Of a stretch of 64,000 nt of DNA, positions 9,719-18,840 are shown piece by piece. The notes under the pieces are model-generated. The model ran no database searches. It was not told the origin of the DNA and saw only the letters and a list, made by a program, of their open reading frames with translations. Made by a program: the position numbers and the translations under genes. The DNA lies in the NCBI RefSeq assembly GCF_021601625.1, contig NZ_BQHR01000003.1, positions 62,001 to 126,000 of the forward strand, in the 5' to 3' direction. Numbering within the stretch: position 1 is the first letter of the stretch; every line of letters starts with the position of its first letter. Source of the DNA: Pseudomonas paraglycinae. Its GTDB lineage: Bacteria; Pseudomonadota; Gammaproteobacteria; Pseudomonadales; Pseudomonadaceae.

Positions 9719-10482
9719 CCGCTTGGCGCCTGCTGCTGACGCGCCCGGCGGAGGACTGTTCGGCGCTCGCCACCGTGCTGGCCGAACAAGGGATTTTCAG
9801 CAGCTGTCTGCCGCTTTTGGAAATCGCGCCACTGCCGGTCTCTGACACAATGCGCCGCACGATCACGCAACTGCCGCGTTACAGCGCGGTGATCGTGGTC
9901 AGCAAACCGGCGGCGCGGATCGCGGTGGATCTGCTCGACGCTCTGGGTCTGGCGACTCTGACGATGCCGTGGTTCAGCGTGGGCGCGGCGACCGCCGCTA
10001 TCCTTCGGGATCAAGGACTGGATGTGAGCTTCCCCGACGCGGGTGACGACAGCGAAGCCTTGCTGCAATTGCCGCGTCTGCTGGCGGCGGTGGCAGAGCC
10101 CGGCTCGCAGGTGTTGATCCTGCGCGGGGAGGGCGGACGCGAGCTGCTGGCCGAGCGCCTGCGCGCGCTTGGTGCTAGTGTCGAATACTTGGAGTTGTAC
10201 CGTCGCGACCTGCCGGACTATCCGCCGCAGGAGCTGCCCCGCAGGATTGCAGCGGAACGCCTGAACGGGCTGGTGGTCAGCAGTGGACAGGGTTTCGAGC
10301 ACCTGCGCCAACTGGCTGGCGACAGCTGGCCTGTACTTGCGCAGTTGCCGTTGTTTGTTCCAAGCCCAAGGGTTGCCGAGCAGGCCAGTGCCGCCGGGGC
10401 CCGAACAGTTGTGGATTGTCGCGGCGCGAGTGCCGCGGCCTTGCTGACGGCGTTACGGGAGCATCCCGTGCCCGTTCTCTAA
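9715..10482 (+). CDS. hemD: Uroporphyrinogen-III synthase
   Basis: A 255-residue cytoplasmic enzyme that inverts ring D and closes hydroxymethylbilane to uroporphyrinogen III. The family is poorly conserved; typical pieces here are [13 protein letters not shown] near the start, [20 protein letters not shown] (about 51-70), [32 protein letters not shown] (about 132-163) and [15 protein letters not shown]. It starts at GTG 9715, overlapping hemC by 4 bases, which implies translational coupling. Confidence 0.93.
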   Translation: MTAWRLLLTRPAEDCSALATVLAEQGIFSSCLPLLEIAPLPVSDTMRRTITQLPRYSAVIVVSKPAARIAVDLLDALGLATLTMPWFSVGAATAAILRDQGLDVSFPDAGDDSEALLQLPRLLAAVAEPGSQVLILRGEGGRELLAERLRALGASVEYLELYRRDLPDYPPQELPRRIAAERLNGLVVSSGQGFEHLRQLAGDSWPVLAQLPLFVPSPRVAEQASAAGARTVVDCRGASAAALLTALREHPVPVL

Positions 10483-10498
10483 TGCAAAGGATGGATAC

Positions 10499-11641
10499 GT
10501 GAGCGAAACAGCCTTGCCTAAAGATGACGTTCAACCTGTGATCGATGCACCGGTTGATGCACCGCCACCGGCCGCGGAACCGCGCCGAGGCAACGGATTG
10601 GCCATTCTCGCGCTGCTGCTCGGCGCCGCCGGTGTTGCGGTGGGTGGCTGGGGTGTCTGGCAGGTGCGACACCTGCAGACCAGCACTCAGAATCAGTTGA
10701 GCCAGGTCCAGGCGTTGAACGATCAGGCCCAGACCCTGAAGCTCAATGAGCAACGACTGACCGAGCGCCTCGCGCAATTGCCCGGCGCCGATGAACTTGC
10801 CGATCGCCAGCGTCTGGTGTCGCAACTTCAGGGCGATCAGCAGCGCCTCAATCAACGTCTGGAAACCGTCCTTGGCGCCAGCCGCAAGGACTGGCGTCTG
10901 GCCGAGGCCGAGCACTTGCTGCGTCTGGCCAGCCTGCGTCTTTCCGCCCTCCAGGACATCAGCAGCGCCCAGGCGCTGGTGCAGGGTGCCGATGAAATCC
11001 TGCGCGAGCAGAATGATCCCGGCTCGTTCGCCGCTCGTGAGCAAGTGGCGAAAACCCTGGTGGCGCTGCGCAGCACCGAGCAACCGGATCGCACCGGGCT
11101 GTTCCTGCGCCTGGGCGCCTTGCGTGATCAGGTCGTCGGCCTCACCGAGCTGGCGCCGGAATACAGGGATCGCGGCGATTCGCTGCTGGGCCTGACCTCC
11201 GATGGCGACGGCGCCAGTCGCTGGGCGCAGTGGTGGGATCAGATCTCGCGCTACATCCGCATCGATTTCAACGCTGACAAAAATGTTCGGCCGCTGCTTG
11301 CTGGCCAGAGTCTGAGCCAGGTGCGTCTGGCCCTGAGCCTTTCGCTCGAACAGGCGCAATGGGCCGCGCTCAACGGTCAGGCGCCGGTGTACACCCAGGC
11401 CCTTGCAGAAGCGCGTGACGTCCTCACGGGCAACTTCAATCCGGACAACCCGCAGAGCAAGATCATGCTCGAGCAGGTCGCGGAATTGAGCAAGCAACCG
11501 GTTACCGTCAACACGCCGGATCTCGCTGGAACCTTGAGTGCGGTTCAGGCGTATCTGGAGCGCCGTAACGTCAACGCCGAAGACTCGGTGAAACCCTTCG
11601 CCAAACCAGCCGCCAGCACCGCGCAGGAGGCGACACCATGA
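10499..11641 (+). CDS. hemX: HemX-like inner-membrane protein
   Basis: A 380-residue membrane-anchored protein with a Pro/Ala-rich cytoplasmic head (1-30), one transmembrane helix at about 34-55 (LAILALLLGAAGVAVGGWGVW), and a long periplasmic region starting with a coiled coil (about 58-125, many Gln/Leu) and ending in a Pro/Ala tail. The DUF513/HemX family lies between hemD and hemY. It was once annotated as a uroporphyrinogen methyltransferase, but no SAM-binding motif is visible, so I do not support that activity. It starts at GTG 10499 after AAAGGA, and its stop overlaps the hemY ATG. Confidence 0.88.
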   Translation: MSETALPKDDVQPVIDAPVDAPPPAAEPRRGNGLAILALLLGAAGVAVGGWGVWQVRHLQTSTQNQLSQVQALNDQAQTLKLNEQRLTERLAQLPGADELADRQRLVSQLQGDQQRLNQRLETVLGASRKDWRLAEAEHLLRLASLRLSALQDISSAQALVQGADEILREQNDPGSFAAREQVAKTLVALRSTEQPDRTGLFLRLGALRDQVVGLTELAPEYRDRGDSLLGLTSDGDGASRWAQWWDQISRYIRIDFNADKNVRPLLAGQSLSQVRLALSLSLEQAQWAALNGQAPVYTQALAEARDVLTGNFNPDNPQSKIMLEQVAELSKQPVTVNTPDLAGTLSAVQAYLERRNVNAEDSVKPFAKPAASTAQEATP

Positions 11642-12876
11642 AGCGCCTGTATGTGATCGTGTTTCTGGTGATCGCGGCAACGGCGGCGCTGGGCCTGGCG
11701 ATTGCCGAGCATTCCGGATACGTCCTGGTCGCCTACAAAAGCTTTCGTTATGAATCGAGCCTGTGGGCGACCCTGGCGGTGGTGGCGGTGCTGTGGCTGC
11801 TGGTCTGGGGTATCAAGGCGCTGGTCGAACTGGTGCTGACCTCGGGCGGCGTGGTCAATCCCTGGTCGCGTCGCAACCGCAGCCGTCGCGTGCAAGTGGC
11901 GATCGAGCACGGTCAGCTCGATCTGGCCGAAGGTCGCTGGGCCAGTGCCCAACGTCACCTTTACCGGGCCGCCGAAGCCGAGCGCCAGCCGTTGCTGTAT
12001 TACCTGGGTGCCGCCCGCGCCGCCAACGAACAAGGCAACTACGAGGAAAGCGATCGCCTGCTGGAACGCGCCCTCGAGCGTCAGCCGCAGGCCGAGCTGG
12101 CGATCGCTCTCAGCCATGCGCAGTTGCAGACCGATCGTGGTGATACCGATGGGGCGCTGGTCACCTTGCAGGCGATGCACGAGCGCCATCCGCACAATGT
12201 CCAGACCTTGCGTCAATTGCAGCGTCTGCATCAGCAGCGCGGTGACTGGTCGTCGGTGATCCGGCTGTTGCCGGAGCTGCGCAAAGACAAAGTCCTGCCA
12301 CCGGCCGAACTGTCCGAGCTCGAGCGTCGTGCCTGGGGGGAAAACCTTTCCCTGGCGGCCCAGCGTGAAGAGGATGGAGCTGTCGGTTTGCAGTCGCTCA
12401 ACCGCGCCTGGCAGCAACTGACTTCTGCCCAGCGCCAGGAGCCGGCGCTGGTGTTGGCCTATGCCGAGCAATTGCGTCAGTTGGGCGCTCAGGTCGAAGC
12501 GGAAGAAGTGCTGCGCACGGCGCTCAAGCGCAAGTACGACAGCCATCTGGCGCGCCTTTACGGTCTGGTGCGCGGCAGCGATCCGGCGCGTCAGTTGCAG
12601 ACGGCCGAAGGCTGGCTCAAGGATCATCCGGGTGATGCCAGCCTGCTGCTGACGCTGGGGCGCCTGTGCCTGCAAGCCAGCCTGTGGGGCAAGGCACGGG
12701 ACTATCTGGAAAGCAGCCTGCGAGTACAGCGCAATCCGGAAGCGTGTGCCGAATTGGCGCGCCTGCTGGCCCGGCTGGGTGACACCGAGCGCAGCAACCT
12801 GCTGTTCCAGGAAGGGCTCGGTATGCTGGATGAACGACTTTTGGCTTCGCCATTGCCCGTAGCCGTTCGGGCGTGA
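11638..12876 (+). CDS. hemY: HemY inner-membrane TPR protein
   Basis: A 412-residue protein with two N-terminal transmembrane helices (about 4-24 and 41-66) and a long TPR-like helical region with repeats such as GRWASAQRHLYRAAEAERQPLLYYLGAARAA and GNYEESDRLLERALERQPQAELAIALSHAQ. The HemY_N family (PF07219) is the last gene of the gammaproteobacterial hemCDXY operon. It is thought to scaffold late tetrapyrrole enzymes, but no catalytic role is shown. It overlaps hemX by ATGA. This is not the Gram-positive HemY (coproporphyrinogen oxidase). Confidence 0.92.
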   Translation: MKRLYVIVFLVIAATAALGLAIAEHSGYVLVAYKSFRYESSLWATLAVVAVLWLLVWGIKALVELVLTSGGVVNPWSRRNRSRRVQVAIEHGQLDLAEGRWASAQRHLYRAAEAERQPLLYYLGAARAANEQGNYEESDRLLERALERQPQAELAIALSHAQLQTDRGDTDGALVTLQAMHERHPHNVQTLRQLQRLHQQRGDWSSVIRLLPELRKDKVLPPAELSELERRAWGENLSLAAQREEDGAVGLQSLNRAWQQLTSAQRQEPALVLAYAEQLRQLGAQVEAEEVLRTALKRKYDSHLARLYGLVRGSDPARQLQTAEGWLKDHPGDASLLLTLGRLCLQASLWGKARDYLESSLRVQRNPEACAELARLLARLGDTERSNLLFQEGLGMLDERLLASPLPVAVRA

Positions 12877-12880
12877 TCAG

Positions 12881-12908
12881 AAAGGAGGAGCGTGCTCCTC
12901 CTTTTCTT
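12881..12908 (+). terminator. Terminator of the hem operon
   Basis: An 11-bp stem (AAAGGAGGAGC at 12881-12891, complementary arm from 12894) with a 2-base loop and a T-rich 3' side, starting 5 bases after the hemY stop. Confidence 0.85.
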
Positions 12909-12967
12909 TCCGATGACGGAATAGTTACCGTTAAATCTCCTCCAGAGCAACGTCCTACAGAGGGCTA

Positions 12968-13019
12968 CACCGAATCCTTCGGTGCCTGTCGGGATTTCCC
13001 TACACTTCTGCTGAAGTGT
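12968..13019. repeat. Two small inverted repeats upstream of dsbB
   Basis: CACCGAA/TTCGGTG (12968-12984, 3-base loop) and ACACTTC/GAAGTGT (13002-13019, 4-base loop), both perfect 7-bp stems in the 187-bp gap between the hem terminator and dsbB. They could be leader hairpins or operator sites; nothing identifies a regulator. Confidence 0.4.
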
Positions 13020-13095
13020 CGCCAGTGACCTGCCTTGAAAGCCCGAGGCCCTTTCCTCTACCGTAACTGCCTGTCTTTATTGTTACGGATAAGCC

Positions 13096-13647
13096 ATGTC
13101 GTTGGCCTGCTCACGCTCCCTGTTCTTTATGGCTTTTACTGCGGGGATTCTGGCCCTGGGAGCTTCCTATTACCTTGAATATGCGGTCGGTCTGGTGCCT
13201 TGCAGTCTGTGTCTGGTCCAGCGTCTGTTCATGAGCGTCCTCACCCTTTGTTGTGGTGTGGCTGCGATCCATGGGCCGCAACGTGTCGGTCTGTCGCTTT
13301 ACTGGATGATGGCGTTGCTCACCAGTCTTGGCGGGACGACAGCGGCGTGGCGGCAAGTGCTGCTGCAAGGTGATTCCCTGCAAAGGTTGGCGCATTGCGC
13401 GCCGGGTCCGGAAGAAATGTTCAGCAGCCTGCCGTGGTTATGCGCGCTGATGCGGATGTTCAACGATACGGCCGATTGCGCGGAATTGTCCTGGACGCTG
13501 TTCGATCTGAGCATTCCGGAGTGGAGCCTGCTGTTTTTTGTGGGGATGTCGATCCTGGCCGTTTACCAGTTGCTGCGGCAGGTCTGGATGGCGTTGCAGC
13601 AACCGCTCAGCGGCCAACCGTCGCACCCGGTGCTGGTCAGGGATTAA
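13096..13647 (+). CDS. dsbB: DsbB-family disulfide oxidoreductase
   Basis: A 183-residue inner-membrane protein with four hydrophobic helices (about 8-28, 42-58, 65-82, 140-160). It reoxidises periplasmic DsbA and passes electrons to quinones. The first periplasmic loop has the redox pair C36-S-L-C39; the second has C101, C116 and C128, which supply the second active pair. P. aeruginosa carries two such proteins (DsbB and DsbH); the position after hemY matches the one called DsbH there, so the symbol is approximate. Confidence 0.88.
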   Translation: MSLACSRSLFFMAFTAGILALGASYYLEYAVGLVPCSLCLVQRLFMSVLTLCCGVAAIHGPQRVGLSLYWMMALLTSLGGTTAAWRQVLLQGDSLQRLAHCAPGPEEMFSSLPWLCALMRMFNDTADCAELSWTLFDLSIPEWSLLFFVGMSILAVYQLLRQVWMALQQPLSGQPSHPVLVRD

Positions 13648-13691
13648 ACACTTGTATGAACTTTCTCTCCTGCGTACCTTGAAGCCATAGG

Positions 13692-13717
13692 CGTGCGGGC
13701 ATAATCTGGCCCGCACG
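13692..13717. repeat. Inverted repeat between dsbB and algQ
   Basis: A perfect 9-bp inverted repeat CGTGCGGGC (13692-13700) and GCCCGCACG (13709-13717) with an 8-base loop. It could end dsbB transcription, but there is no T run. The loop contains an ATAAT that might be part of a -10 element for algQ. Confidence 0.45.
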
Positions 13718-13832
13718 TGTCATTGGAATTGTGTTGCTCGATGACGCTCTGCCTGGCCGCCTCTCAAAGCAATATTCACAAGAAGGGGCGCGGGTGTAGA
13801 GCAGCATGACCCACAAGGGAAGAGAGATCGCC

Positions 13833-14291
13833 ATGCTCGAAAGTTGTCAGAATGCTCAGGAACGTTGGGGTGGAGTTCATCTGCTGATCGACCGCTGGCT
13901 GCAGGAGCGTGAGGAATTGATCGCTGCCTATGACAAGCTGGGCGCCAAACCTCAGGCACTGTCCGAGGATCGAAAGCCCTTGCAGGAATTCTGCGGCGTG
14001 CTGGTCGATTACGTCTCGGCCGGCCACTTCGAGATCTACGAACAGCTGACGGGCGAGGCCAAGGCCTTCAACGACAAGCGCGGCCTGGAACTGGCCGAGA
14101 CGATCTATGCGCGGATCGATGTCATCACCGAAAAACTGCTCGCGTTCAACGACCTTTGCGATGAAGGCAAATGCGTTGCGGAGAAATTCAAGGAACTGGG
14201 CGGCCTGCTCCACGAGCGCTTCGAACTGGAAGACTGCCTGATCGAAGTGCTGCATACCGCACACAAGGAAGAGGATTCGGTTCAGGCCTGA
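13833..14291 (+). CDS. algQ: Anti-RNA polymerase sigma-70 factor AlgQ (Rsd family)
   Basis: A 152-residue soluble helical protein of the Rsd/AlgQ family that binds region 4 of the housekeeping sigma factor and so shifts polymerase to alternative sigmas. Conserved parts are [30 protein letters not shown] at the start, [23 protein letters not shown] in the middle, and [20 protein letters not shown] at the end. In P. aeruginosa it controls alginate, ndk and siderophore genes. The ATG at 13833 is the conserved family start; the in-frame ATG at 13806 is rejected. Confidence 0.95.
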   Translation: MLESCQNAQERWGGVHLLIDRWLQEREELIAAYDKLGAKPQALSEDRKPLQEFCGVLVDYVSAGHFEIYEQLTGEAKAFNDKRGLELAETIYARIDVITEKLLAFNDLCDEGKCVAEKFKELGGLLHERFELEDCLIEVLHTAHKEEDSVQA

Positions 14292-14312
14292 ATCGGACTT
14301 CGCAAGACACAG

Positions 14313-14342
14313 AAACGGTGCGCCCACAGCGCACCGTTTTTT
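14313..14342 (+). terminator. Rho-independent terminator after algQ
   Basis: A 10-bp stem (AAACGGTGCG at 14313-14322 with CGCACCGTTT at 14330-14339) followed by a T run. It lies between algQ and the convergent FKBP gene and may serve both. Confidence 0.88.
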
Positions 14343-14351
14343 ATTGGGCGA

Positions 14352-15017
14352 TCAACTGGTCGCGCCGCGCAATTCCACTTCGAACACCAGCGGTGTGAAC
14401 GGCGCGATCAAGTCGCCGGCACCGTCGGCGCCATAAGCCTGATCCGATGGAATCACCAGACGCCACTTCGCGCCGACCGGCATGTTCTGCAGCGCGGTGC
14501 GCCAGCCGGCGATCACACTGTCGAGATTGAACCACTGCGGCTGGCTGTTCTGATCGAACACGGTGCCGTCGGGCAGTCGACCGATGTACAGCACCTGCAC
14601 TTTTCCATCCGGGCCGGCCTTCGTGCCATTCCCCGGCGCCAGCTCGGTCAGCAGGATGCCGTCGGCCAACTCCTTCACACCCGGTTTGGCTTTTTCGGCG
14701 GTGAGAAAACGTCGCTCGCTTTCCATCGCCGCTTCAGTCGAAGGCATCGCCGCCTGCTCGGCTGTCTGCGATTCGTGATCGGCGAGGATCTGCTCGATGC
14801 GTGCTTCGCTCAATGCCAGCGGCTTGCCTTGATAGGCCTGTTGCAGGCCTTCGATCAACGCCTGGATCTGGAGCTGCGGCACTTCCTGACGCAGCCGTTC
14901 GCCGAGGCTGGCACCAAGGCTGTAAGCCAGATCGTGAGCGTCATTCGCGGTGGTTTTTTCGTCGGCCTGAGCCACGGAAAAAATCATGCAGAGGGATAAA
15001 AAAAGGTAGCGCGACAT
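14352..15017 (-). CDS. Periplasmic FKBP-type peptidyl-prolyl isomerase
   Basis: A 221-residue exported protein: signal peptide residues 1-18 (SRYLFLSLCMIFSVAQA, cut before DEK), an N-terminal helical FkpA/FklB-type dimerisation domain (about 30-105, YSLGASLGERLRQEVPQLQIQALIEGLQQAYQG), and a C-terminal FKBP domain (about 120-220) with VLYIGRLPDGTVFD, SVIAGWRTALQNMPVGAKWRLVIPSDQAYG and the LVFEVEL strand. The usual GTxIPPNxxL segment is altered to GDLIAPFTPL, so activity or inhibitor binding may differ. In Pseudomonas it sits between algQ and algP. The ATG at 15017 was chosen because it begins a proper signal peptide. Confidence 0.9.
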   Translation of the reverse strand: MSRYLFLSLCMIFSVAQADEKTTANDAHDLAYSLGASLGERLRQEVPQLQIQALIEGLQQAYQGKPLALSEARIEQILADHESQTAEQAAMPSTEAAMESERRFLTAEKAKPGVKELADGILLTELAPGNGTKAGPDGKVQVLYIGRLPDGTVFDQNSQPQWFNLDSVIAGWRTALQNMPVGAKWRLVIPSDQAYGADGAGDLIAPFTPLVFEVELRGATS

Positions 15018-15209
15018 GGGCACTCTCCGTCCTGAATTGCGGTGGATTATGCCAGCGCGAACGTCTGCAACGGTGAACTGCTTTTGCCAATGCACAGAAG
15101 TTTTTCGCAAGCCTGCAACCGAGTGCTTTCGATACTGTCAACATGCCCTAGCGGCGGTAGCAGCAGAGGTCTAGTATGAGCCGCACTCACGTCAGCCAGG
15201 AGGTAAACC

Positions 15210-16421
15210 ATGTCGGCCACCAAGAAGCCTGTAAACACTCCGTTGCATTTACTCCAACAACTCTCGGGCAGCCTGCTCGAGCATCTGGAAAACGCTTGCT
15301 CCCAAGCCTTGGCTGATGCTGAAAAACTGCTCGCCAAACTGGAAAAGCAACGCGGCAAGGCGCAAGAAAAACTGCACAAATCCCGCACCAAATTGCAGGA
15401 CGCAGCAGCAGCCGGTAAAGCCAAGGCGCAGACCAAGGCCAAGGCTGCCGTGAAGGAACTCGAAGACCTGCTCGATGCGCTGAAGGATCGTCAGTCCGAT
15501 ACCCGCAGCTACATTCTGCAACTCAAACGCGATGCCCAGGAAAGCCTGAAACTGGCCCAGGGTGTCGGTCGTGTTCAAGAGGCTGTCGGCAAGGCGTTGT
15601 CCCTGCGTTCGGCTAAACCTGCAGCGGCACCTGCGAAAAAAGCGGCCGCCAAACCTGCTGCAAAAGCACCGGCCAAATCGCCTGCCAAAGCGCCAGTGAA
15701 AGTCGCTGCAAAACCAGCCGCGAAGAAACCCGCAGCAGCCAGCGCTGCCAAACCTGCGGCTAAAACCACAGCGGCCAAACCAGCTGCCGCCAAGCCGGCT
15801 GCTGCAAAACCAGCTGCCAAGCCTGCGGCGAAAACCGCTGCTGCGAAAGCGGCTCCGGCAAGAACTGCCGCTGCAAAACCAGCTGCCAAGCCAGCCACCA
15901 AAGCAGCCGCCAAGCCGGCAGCAAAACCAGCCGTTAAAGCCGCCGCTAAACCAGCCGCTAAAACTGCTGCTGCCAAGCCTGCGGCGAAAACCGCTGCCAA
16001 GCCGGTTGCTGCCAAACCTGCAGCCAAAGCGGCGGCGAAACCAGCGGCCAAGCCTGCGGCAAAATCCGCTGCAAAACCAGCGGCCAAACCGGCTGCTGCA
16101 GCGAAGCCTGCAACGACCGCCGCCAAGCCAGCGGCCGCTGCAAAACCGGCCGCCAAGCCAGCCGCGAAACCTGCTGCAAAACCAGCAGTGAAAAAACCTG
16201 CCGCTGCCAAGCCGGCTACCGCCAAGCCAGCTGCCGCCAAGCCAGCAGCAAAACCAGCTGCAGCAAAACCGGCCACTGCACCTGCTGCCAAACCTGCCGC
16301 ACCGGCAACCCCGGCTCCGACCGCAGCACCGGCATCCGCCGCCACTACCTCGACCACCGCAACCACGCCATCGTCGGCGCCGGTGTCGAGCGTCACCAGC
16401 AACCCGTCCAGCGCTTCCTAA
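15210..16421 (+). CDS. algP: Histone H1-like transcriptional regulator AlgP
   Basis: A 403-residue very basic protein. Residues 1-135 form a helical, coiled-coil-like domain (HLLQQLSGSLLEHLENACSQ, AKAAVKELEDLLDALKDRQ). Residues 136-365 are a low-complexity tract of Lys-Pro-Ala-Ala units, with more than 30 Lys-Pro dipeptides, like eukaryotic histone H1 tails. The end is Ala/Thr/Ser/Pro-rich. AlgP (AlgR3) binds DNA non-specifically and affects algD expression in P. aeruginosa. A strong AGGAGG precedes the ATG. The repeated DNA is prone to length change between strains. Confidence 0.95.
   Translation: MSATKKPVNTPLHLLQQLSGSLLEHLENACSQALADAEKLLAKLEKQRGKAQEKLHKSRTKLQDAAAAGKAKAQTKAKAAVKELEDLLDALKDRQSDTRSYILQLKRDAQESLKLAQGVGRVQEAVGKALSLRSAKPAAAPAKKAAAKPAAKAPAKSPAKAPVKVAAKPAAKKPAAASAAKPAAKTTAAKPAAAKPAAAKPAAKPAAKTAAAKAAPARTAAAKPAAKPATKAAAKPAAKPAVKAAAKPAAKTAAAKPAAKTAAKPVAAKPAAKAAAKPAAKPAAKSAAKPAAKPAAAAKPATTAAKPAAAAKPAAKPAAKPAAKPAVKKPAAAKPATAKPAAAKPAAKPAAAKPATAPAAKPAAPATPAPTAAPASAATTSTTATTPSSAPVSSVTSNPSSAS
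15600..16330. repeat. Degenerate 12-bp coding repeats of algP
   Basis: Tandem variants of a 12-bp unit encoding Lys-Pro-Ala-Ala/Ala-Lys-Pro-Ala (GCNAARCCNGCN-type) fill about 730 bp of algP. The units differ mainly at third codon positions, so the tract is repetitive without being perfect. Confidence 0.9.
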
Positions 16422-16879
16422 GTGTCGGTCGCCGCGACGCGCAGCACTTGCAGCGCGTCGCGGTTCAGGTTGGCCGCAGGGCCGGCCAGCACTTCCAGCC
16501 AGTCACTCGATTCCTTCGAATGACGCTTCCAGCCTTGCGCGGCACCTTCCAGTCGTGACAGCAGCGCACGCTCCGCCTCCAGCTCCAATCCCTTGATCTG
16601 CTCGCGCATGCCCTTGAGCACCGGATCGGTGTCGGCCAGGGTTTTCCACTGCATGCGCAATGCGCGTAACGGCTGGACCACTTCCCGGTCCCAGGGCTCT
16701 GTCAGTTGCAGCAACTGCCGGGCACGCGCCTCGTCACAGGTCGCATCGCGTTGTTCCAGCCATAAACCGCACAGCATCAGGCACACGTTGGCCCCCGCCG
16801 ATTGCAGGCGCAGGCAGGCATCCTCCACGCCGGGACGGGCGTAGACGGCAAGGGCAAAGCTCCACAGGTCAGAGGACAT
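16418..16879 (-). CDS. TIGR02444-family protein
   Basis: A 153-residue soluble helical protein starting DLWSFALAVYARPGVEDACLRLQSAGANVCLMLCGLWLEQR. It matches the TIGR02444 family (conserved in Pseudomonas between algP and the ABC-F gene). There is no known function. Its stop overlaps the algP stop by 4 bases in convergent orientation, and its start is 50 bp from the divergent ABC-F start. Confidence 0.85.
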   Translation of the reverse strand: MSSDLWSFALAVYARPGVEDACLRLQSAGANVCLMLCGLWLEQRDATCDEARARQLLQLTEPWDREVVQPLRALRMQWKTLADTDPVLKGMREQIKGLELEAERALLSRLEGAAQGWKRHSKESSDWLEVLAGPAANLNRDALQVLRVAATDT

Positions 16880-16929
16880 CGTGCTACTCGCGCCAGTTGC
16901 GGGGGAAGCTGGTAGACTCCGCCGCCATT

Positions 16930-18840
16930 ATGATCCGACTTCAGAACCTGACTTTACAGCGTGGTCCGCAACGTCTGCTAGAAGACGCCGAGCTGACCCT
17001 GCACGCCGGCCACAAAGCCGGCCTCATCGGTGCCAACGGCGCCGGCAAATCCAGCCTGTTCGCCTTGCTCCGCGGTGAGTTGCACCCGGACTCGGGCGAC
17101 TGCCTGTTGCCGGCCGACTGGCGTATCGCCCACATGCGCCAGGAGGTCGACACGCTCGAACGCCTGGCGGTCGACTATGTGCTCGACGGCGATATGCGCC
17201 TGCGCGAAGTGCAGCGTGAGCTCGCGGCAGCCGAAGAGGCCCACGACGGCACCGCGCTGGCCCGCCTGCACGCCGAACTCGACAGCGCCGATGGTTACAC
17301 TGCTGACGCCCGTGCGCGCAAATTGCTGGCCGGCCTCGGTTTCACCAACGAGCAGATGGATCGTCAGGTAGGAGATTTCTCCGGTGGCTGGCGGATGCGT
17401 CTGAACCTTGCGCAGGCTTTGATGTGCCCATCAGACCTGTTGCTGCTCGACGAACCGACCAACCACCTGGATCTCGACGCCATCATCTGGCTCGAAGAGT
17501 GGCTGAAAAGTTACCCCGGCACCTTGCTGCTGATTTCTCACGACCGGGACTTCCTCGATGAGGTGGTCGATCACGTGGCCCACGTCGATCAGCGCAAGCT
17601 GACGCTCTACCGTGGCGGCTATACCGCGTTCGAACGCGCCCGTGCCGAGCGTCTGGCCCAGCAGCAACAGGCCTACGAGAAGCAGCAGGCGCAGCGTGCG
17701 CACATGGAAAGCTACATCGCCCGCTTCAAGGCCCAGGCCACCAAGGCCCGTCAGGCCCAGAGCCGGATCAAGGCCCTCGAGCGCATGGAAGAACTGTCGG
17801 CGGCCCACGTCGATTCGCCGTTCGACTTCGTGTTCCGCGAGTCGACCAAGATCTCCAGCCCGCTGATCGACCTATCTGATGCGCGTCTGGGTTATGGCGA
17901 GAAAACCGTGCTGGAGAAGGTCAAGCTGCAACTGACCCCCGGCGCGCGGATTGGCTTGCTCGGCCCCAACGGCGCGGGTAAATCGACCCTGATCAAAAAC
18001 CTCGCCGGTGAGCTCGAACCGCTGGCCGGGCGCCTGACTCGCGGTGAGAACACCGTGGTCGGTTACTTCGCCCAGCATCAGCTTGATTCGCTGGACGCCA
18101 AGGCCAGTCCGTTGCTGCACTTGCAGCGTCTGGCGCCGACCGAGCGCGAGCAGACCCTGCGCGATTTCCTTGGTGGTTTCGACTTCCGTGGCGCGCGCAT
18201 CGATGAGCCGGTGCTGAATTTCTCCGGTGGCGAAAAGGCCCGTCTGGCCCTGGCGTTGATCGCCTGGGAACGGCCGAACCTGCTGCTGCTCGACGAACCG
18301 ACCAACCACCTCGACCTGGAAATGCGCCTGGCGCTGACCATGGCGTTGCAGGAATTCAGCGGCGCGGTGCTGGTGGTTTCCCACGATCGGCACCTGCTCA
18401 AGAGCACCACCGACAACTTCTTCCTGGTCGCGGACGGCAAGGTCGAAGAGTTCGACGGCGACCTCGAGGACTACGCCCGCTGGCTGGTGGAATACCGTCA
18501 GCGCAATGCCCCGGTCAGCAACACACCGGTCAACCCGGACAAGACCGACAAGAAGGCCCAGCGTCAGGCTGCCGCTGCGTTGCGTCAGCAACTGGCGCCG
18601 CACAAGCGCGAAGCCGACAAGCTCGAAGCCGAGCTCGGCAAGCTGCACGAGAAACTGGCCAAGGTCGATGCCAGCCTTGGCGACAGCGACCTCTATGAGC
18701 CGGCGCGCAAGAACGAATTGCGAGACCTGCTGGCCGAACAGGCCAAGCTGAAAGTCCGCGAAGGCGAACTTGAAGAAGCGTGGATGCAAGCCCTGGAAAC
18801 GCTGGAAAGCATGCAGGCGGAGCTGGAGGCGTTGTCCTGA
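16930..18840 (+). CDS. ABC-F family ATPase (YheS-type)
   Basis: A 636-residue soluble protein with two ABC ATPase domains and no membrane segment. Domain 1: Walker A GANGAGKSS (about 35-43), signature DFSGGWRMRL, Walker B LLLLDEPTNHLDLDAI. Then the charged linker ARAERLAQQQQAYEKQQAQRAHM that enters the ribosomal E site in ABC-F proteins. Domain 2: Walker A GPNGAGKSTL (about 346), signature NFSGGEKARL. The C-terminal coiled coil (about 555-635) has KREADKLEAELGKLHEKLAKV. The length and layout fit YheS, a translation factor that relieves ribosome stalling. The stop overlaps the next start (TGATG). Confidence 0.93.
   Translation: MIRLQNLTLQRGPQRLLEDAELTLHAGHKAGLIGANGAGKSSLFALLRGELHPDSGDCLLPADWRIAHMRQEVDTLERLAVDYVLDGDMRLREVQRELAAAEEAHDGTALARLHAELDSADGYTADARARKLLAGLGFTNEQMDRQVGDFSGGWRMRLNLAQALMCPSDLLLLDEPTNHLDLDAIIWLEEWLKSYPGTLLLISHDRDFLDEVVDHVAHVDQRKLTLYRGGYTAFERARAERLAQQQQAYEKQQAQRAHMESYIARFKAQATKARQAQSRIKALERMEELSAAHVDSPFDFVFRESTKISSPLIDLSDARLGYGEKTVLEKVKLQLTPGARIGLLGPNGAGKSTLIKNLAGELEPLAGRLTRGENTVVGYFAQHQLDSLDAKASPLLHLQRLAPTEREQTLRDFLGGFDFRGARIDEPVLNFSGGEKARLALALIAWERPNLLLLDEPTNHLDLEMRLALTMALQEFSGAVLVVSHDRHLLKSTTDNFFLVADGKVEEFDGDLEDYARWLVEYRQRNAPVSNTPVNPDKTDKKAQRQAAAALRQQLAPHKREADKLEAELGKLHEKLAKVDASLGDSDLYEPARKNELRDLLAEQAKLKVREGELEEAWMQALETLESMQAELEALS

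Noticed and set aside
10499-11641. HemX as a uroporphyrinogen-III methyltransferase
   Set aside because: Old annotations use this name, but the protein is a membrane-anchored coiled-coil protein with no SAM-binding motif.
15600-16330. Direct repeats that could look like a CRISPR array
   Set aside because: Units are 12 bp, coding, contiguous and without unique spacers; they belong to algP.
15575-16402. Ala/Gly-rich open frame antisense to algP
   Set aside because: It is just the reverse reading of the algP repeats, not a collagen-like or PE-PGRS protein.
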